A stretch of 6,258 nucleotides of DNA from an uncultured Erysipelotrichaceae bacterium (GTDB lineage Bacteria; Bacillota_I; Bacilli_A; Erysipelotrichales; Coprobacillaceae), in the NCBI GenBank assembly GCA_900544435.1, contig UQVG01000125.1:1-6258 (forward strand). The letters run 5' to 3'. Below the pieces are notes generated by a model that was not told the DNA's origin, did no database searches, and was given only the letters and a program-made list of their open reading frames with translations. The number at the start of each line of letters is the position of its first letter. Positions within the stretch are counted from its first letter, which is position 1. Below are positions 6,115-6,258 of this stretch, in pieces. The position numbers and the translations under genes are program-made.

Positions 6115-6258
6115 CTAACGCATGAATATTGTACCACGAATTTCCGCAACAATTTCACCTTTTTCTCCTTCTTTCCCTTGTAAATATTGAATTTAATCTG
6201 AGAAAATGATACAATTTTTATCACTTGGAGTATAGATTAGTATTCCAGATATATTAAG
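6115..6258 (-). pseudogene. C-terminal remnant of an unidentified gene with an in-frame stop
   Basis: On the - strand the frame entering at 6258 is open for 21 codons, meets one TAA (6195-6193), then continues in the same frame for 25 codons to TAG (6117-6115). The part after the internal stop, ending KGEKGEIVAEIRGTIFMR, looks like genuine protein: it is a charged turn followed by an amphipathic strand. The other two frames are closed early. The end resembles the last strand of hot-dog-fold thioesterases in general character only; I do not recognise the family. It lies upstream of and in the same direction as the ene-reductase operon, so it may once have been its first gene. Alternatives are a short intact gene ending at the TAA followed by non-coding DNA, or chance. 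Confidence 0.35.
6128..6136 (-). promoter_or_regulatory. Candidate extended -10 promoter element for the ene-reductase operon
   Basis: The - strand reads TGGTACAAT, an extended -10 (TG-n-TACAAT) about 110-170 bp before the candidate starts. No good -35 is found at 16-18 bp (GAAATT at best). The element also lies inside the end of the interrupted reading frame at 6258-6115, so the match may be coincidental. Confidence 0.25.

Noticed and set aside
1..6258. CRISPR array, tRNA/rRNA genes, insertion sequence or transposase
   Set aside because: No regularly spaced repeats, cloverleaf-like segments, terminal inverted repeats or transposase motifs were seen; gaps between genes are all under about 300 bp.

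Overview
The window is AT-rich throughout (roughly 30% GC by eye) and has AGAGG/GGGAGG-type ribosome binding sites. Its gene content fits a low-GC Firmicute, probably an anaerobic gut lineage of the Erysipelotrichia or Clostridia. That placement is inferred from composition and protein character, not from a marker gene. Two convergent transcription units are visible, separated by one hairpin terminator.

Left unit (+ strand, 1-2922). An ORF open at the window edge (to 240) is followed after 5 bp by a 672-aa multi-pass membrane protein, and 1 bp after that by a 218-aa ABC ATPase. The membrane protein resembles the DUF1430 'bacteriocin-associated integral membrane protein' family, and the ATPase resembles the ATPase of the lactococcin 972 group. 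The pair reads as the transport/immunity module of a lactococcin-972-type bacteriocin locus. The ORF in front sits where the bacteriocin gene is normally found, but its sequence does not clearly match that family and its beginning is outside the window.

Middle. A bidirectional-looking hairpin with flanking A/T tracts (about 2939-2970) ends both units.

Right unit (- strand, 5957 to 2977). An FMN/[4Fe-4S]/FAD ene-reductase of the 2,4-dienoyl-CoA reductase/BaiCD type (640 aa from the preferred start) is followed after 17 bp by a zinc-dependent medium-chain alcohol dehydrogenase (346 aa). Together they suggest a reductive pathway in which one enzyme acts on an activated C=C and the other interconverts C=O and C-OH. 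The substrate cannot be read from the sequence. The ene-reductase has a rearranged iron-sulfur cysteine motif, and the dehydrogenase has a non-canonical structural-zinc lobe.

Right edge (- strand, 6258-6115). A reading frame with protein-like character runs into the window, is interrupted by one in-frame TAA, and ends about 95 bp before the earliest possible start of the ene-reductase. It may be a decayed gene once upstream in the same operon. The short leader between them carries repeated GATATC-type motifs and a possible hairpin. No tRNA, rRNA, CRISPR array or insertion sequence was seen. No single novel system stands out; the best leads are the unidentified ORF of the bacteriocin locus and the altered cluster motif of the ene-reductase.
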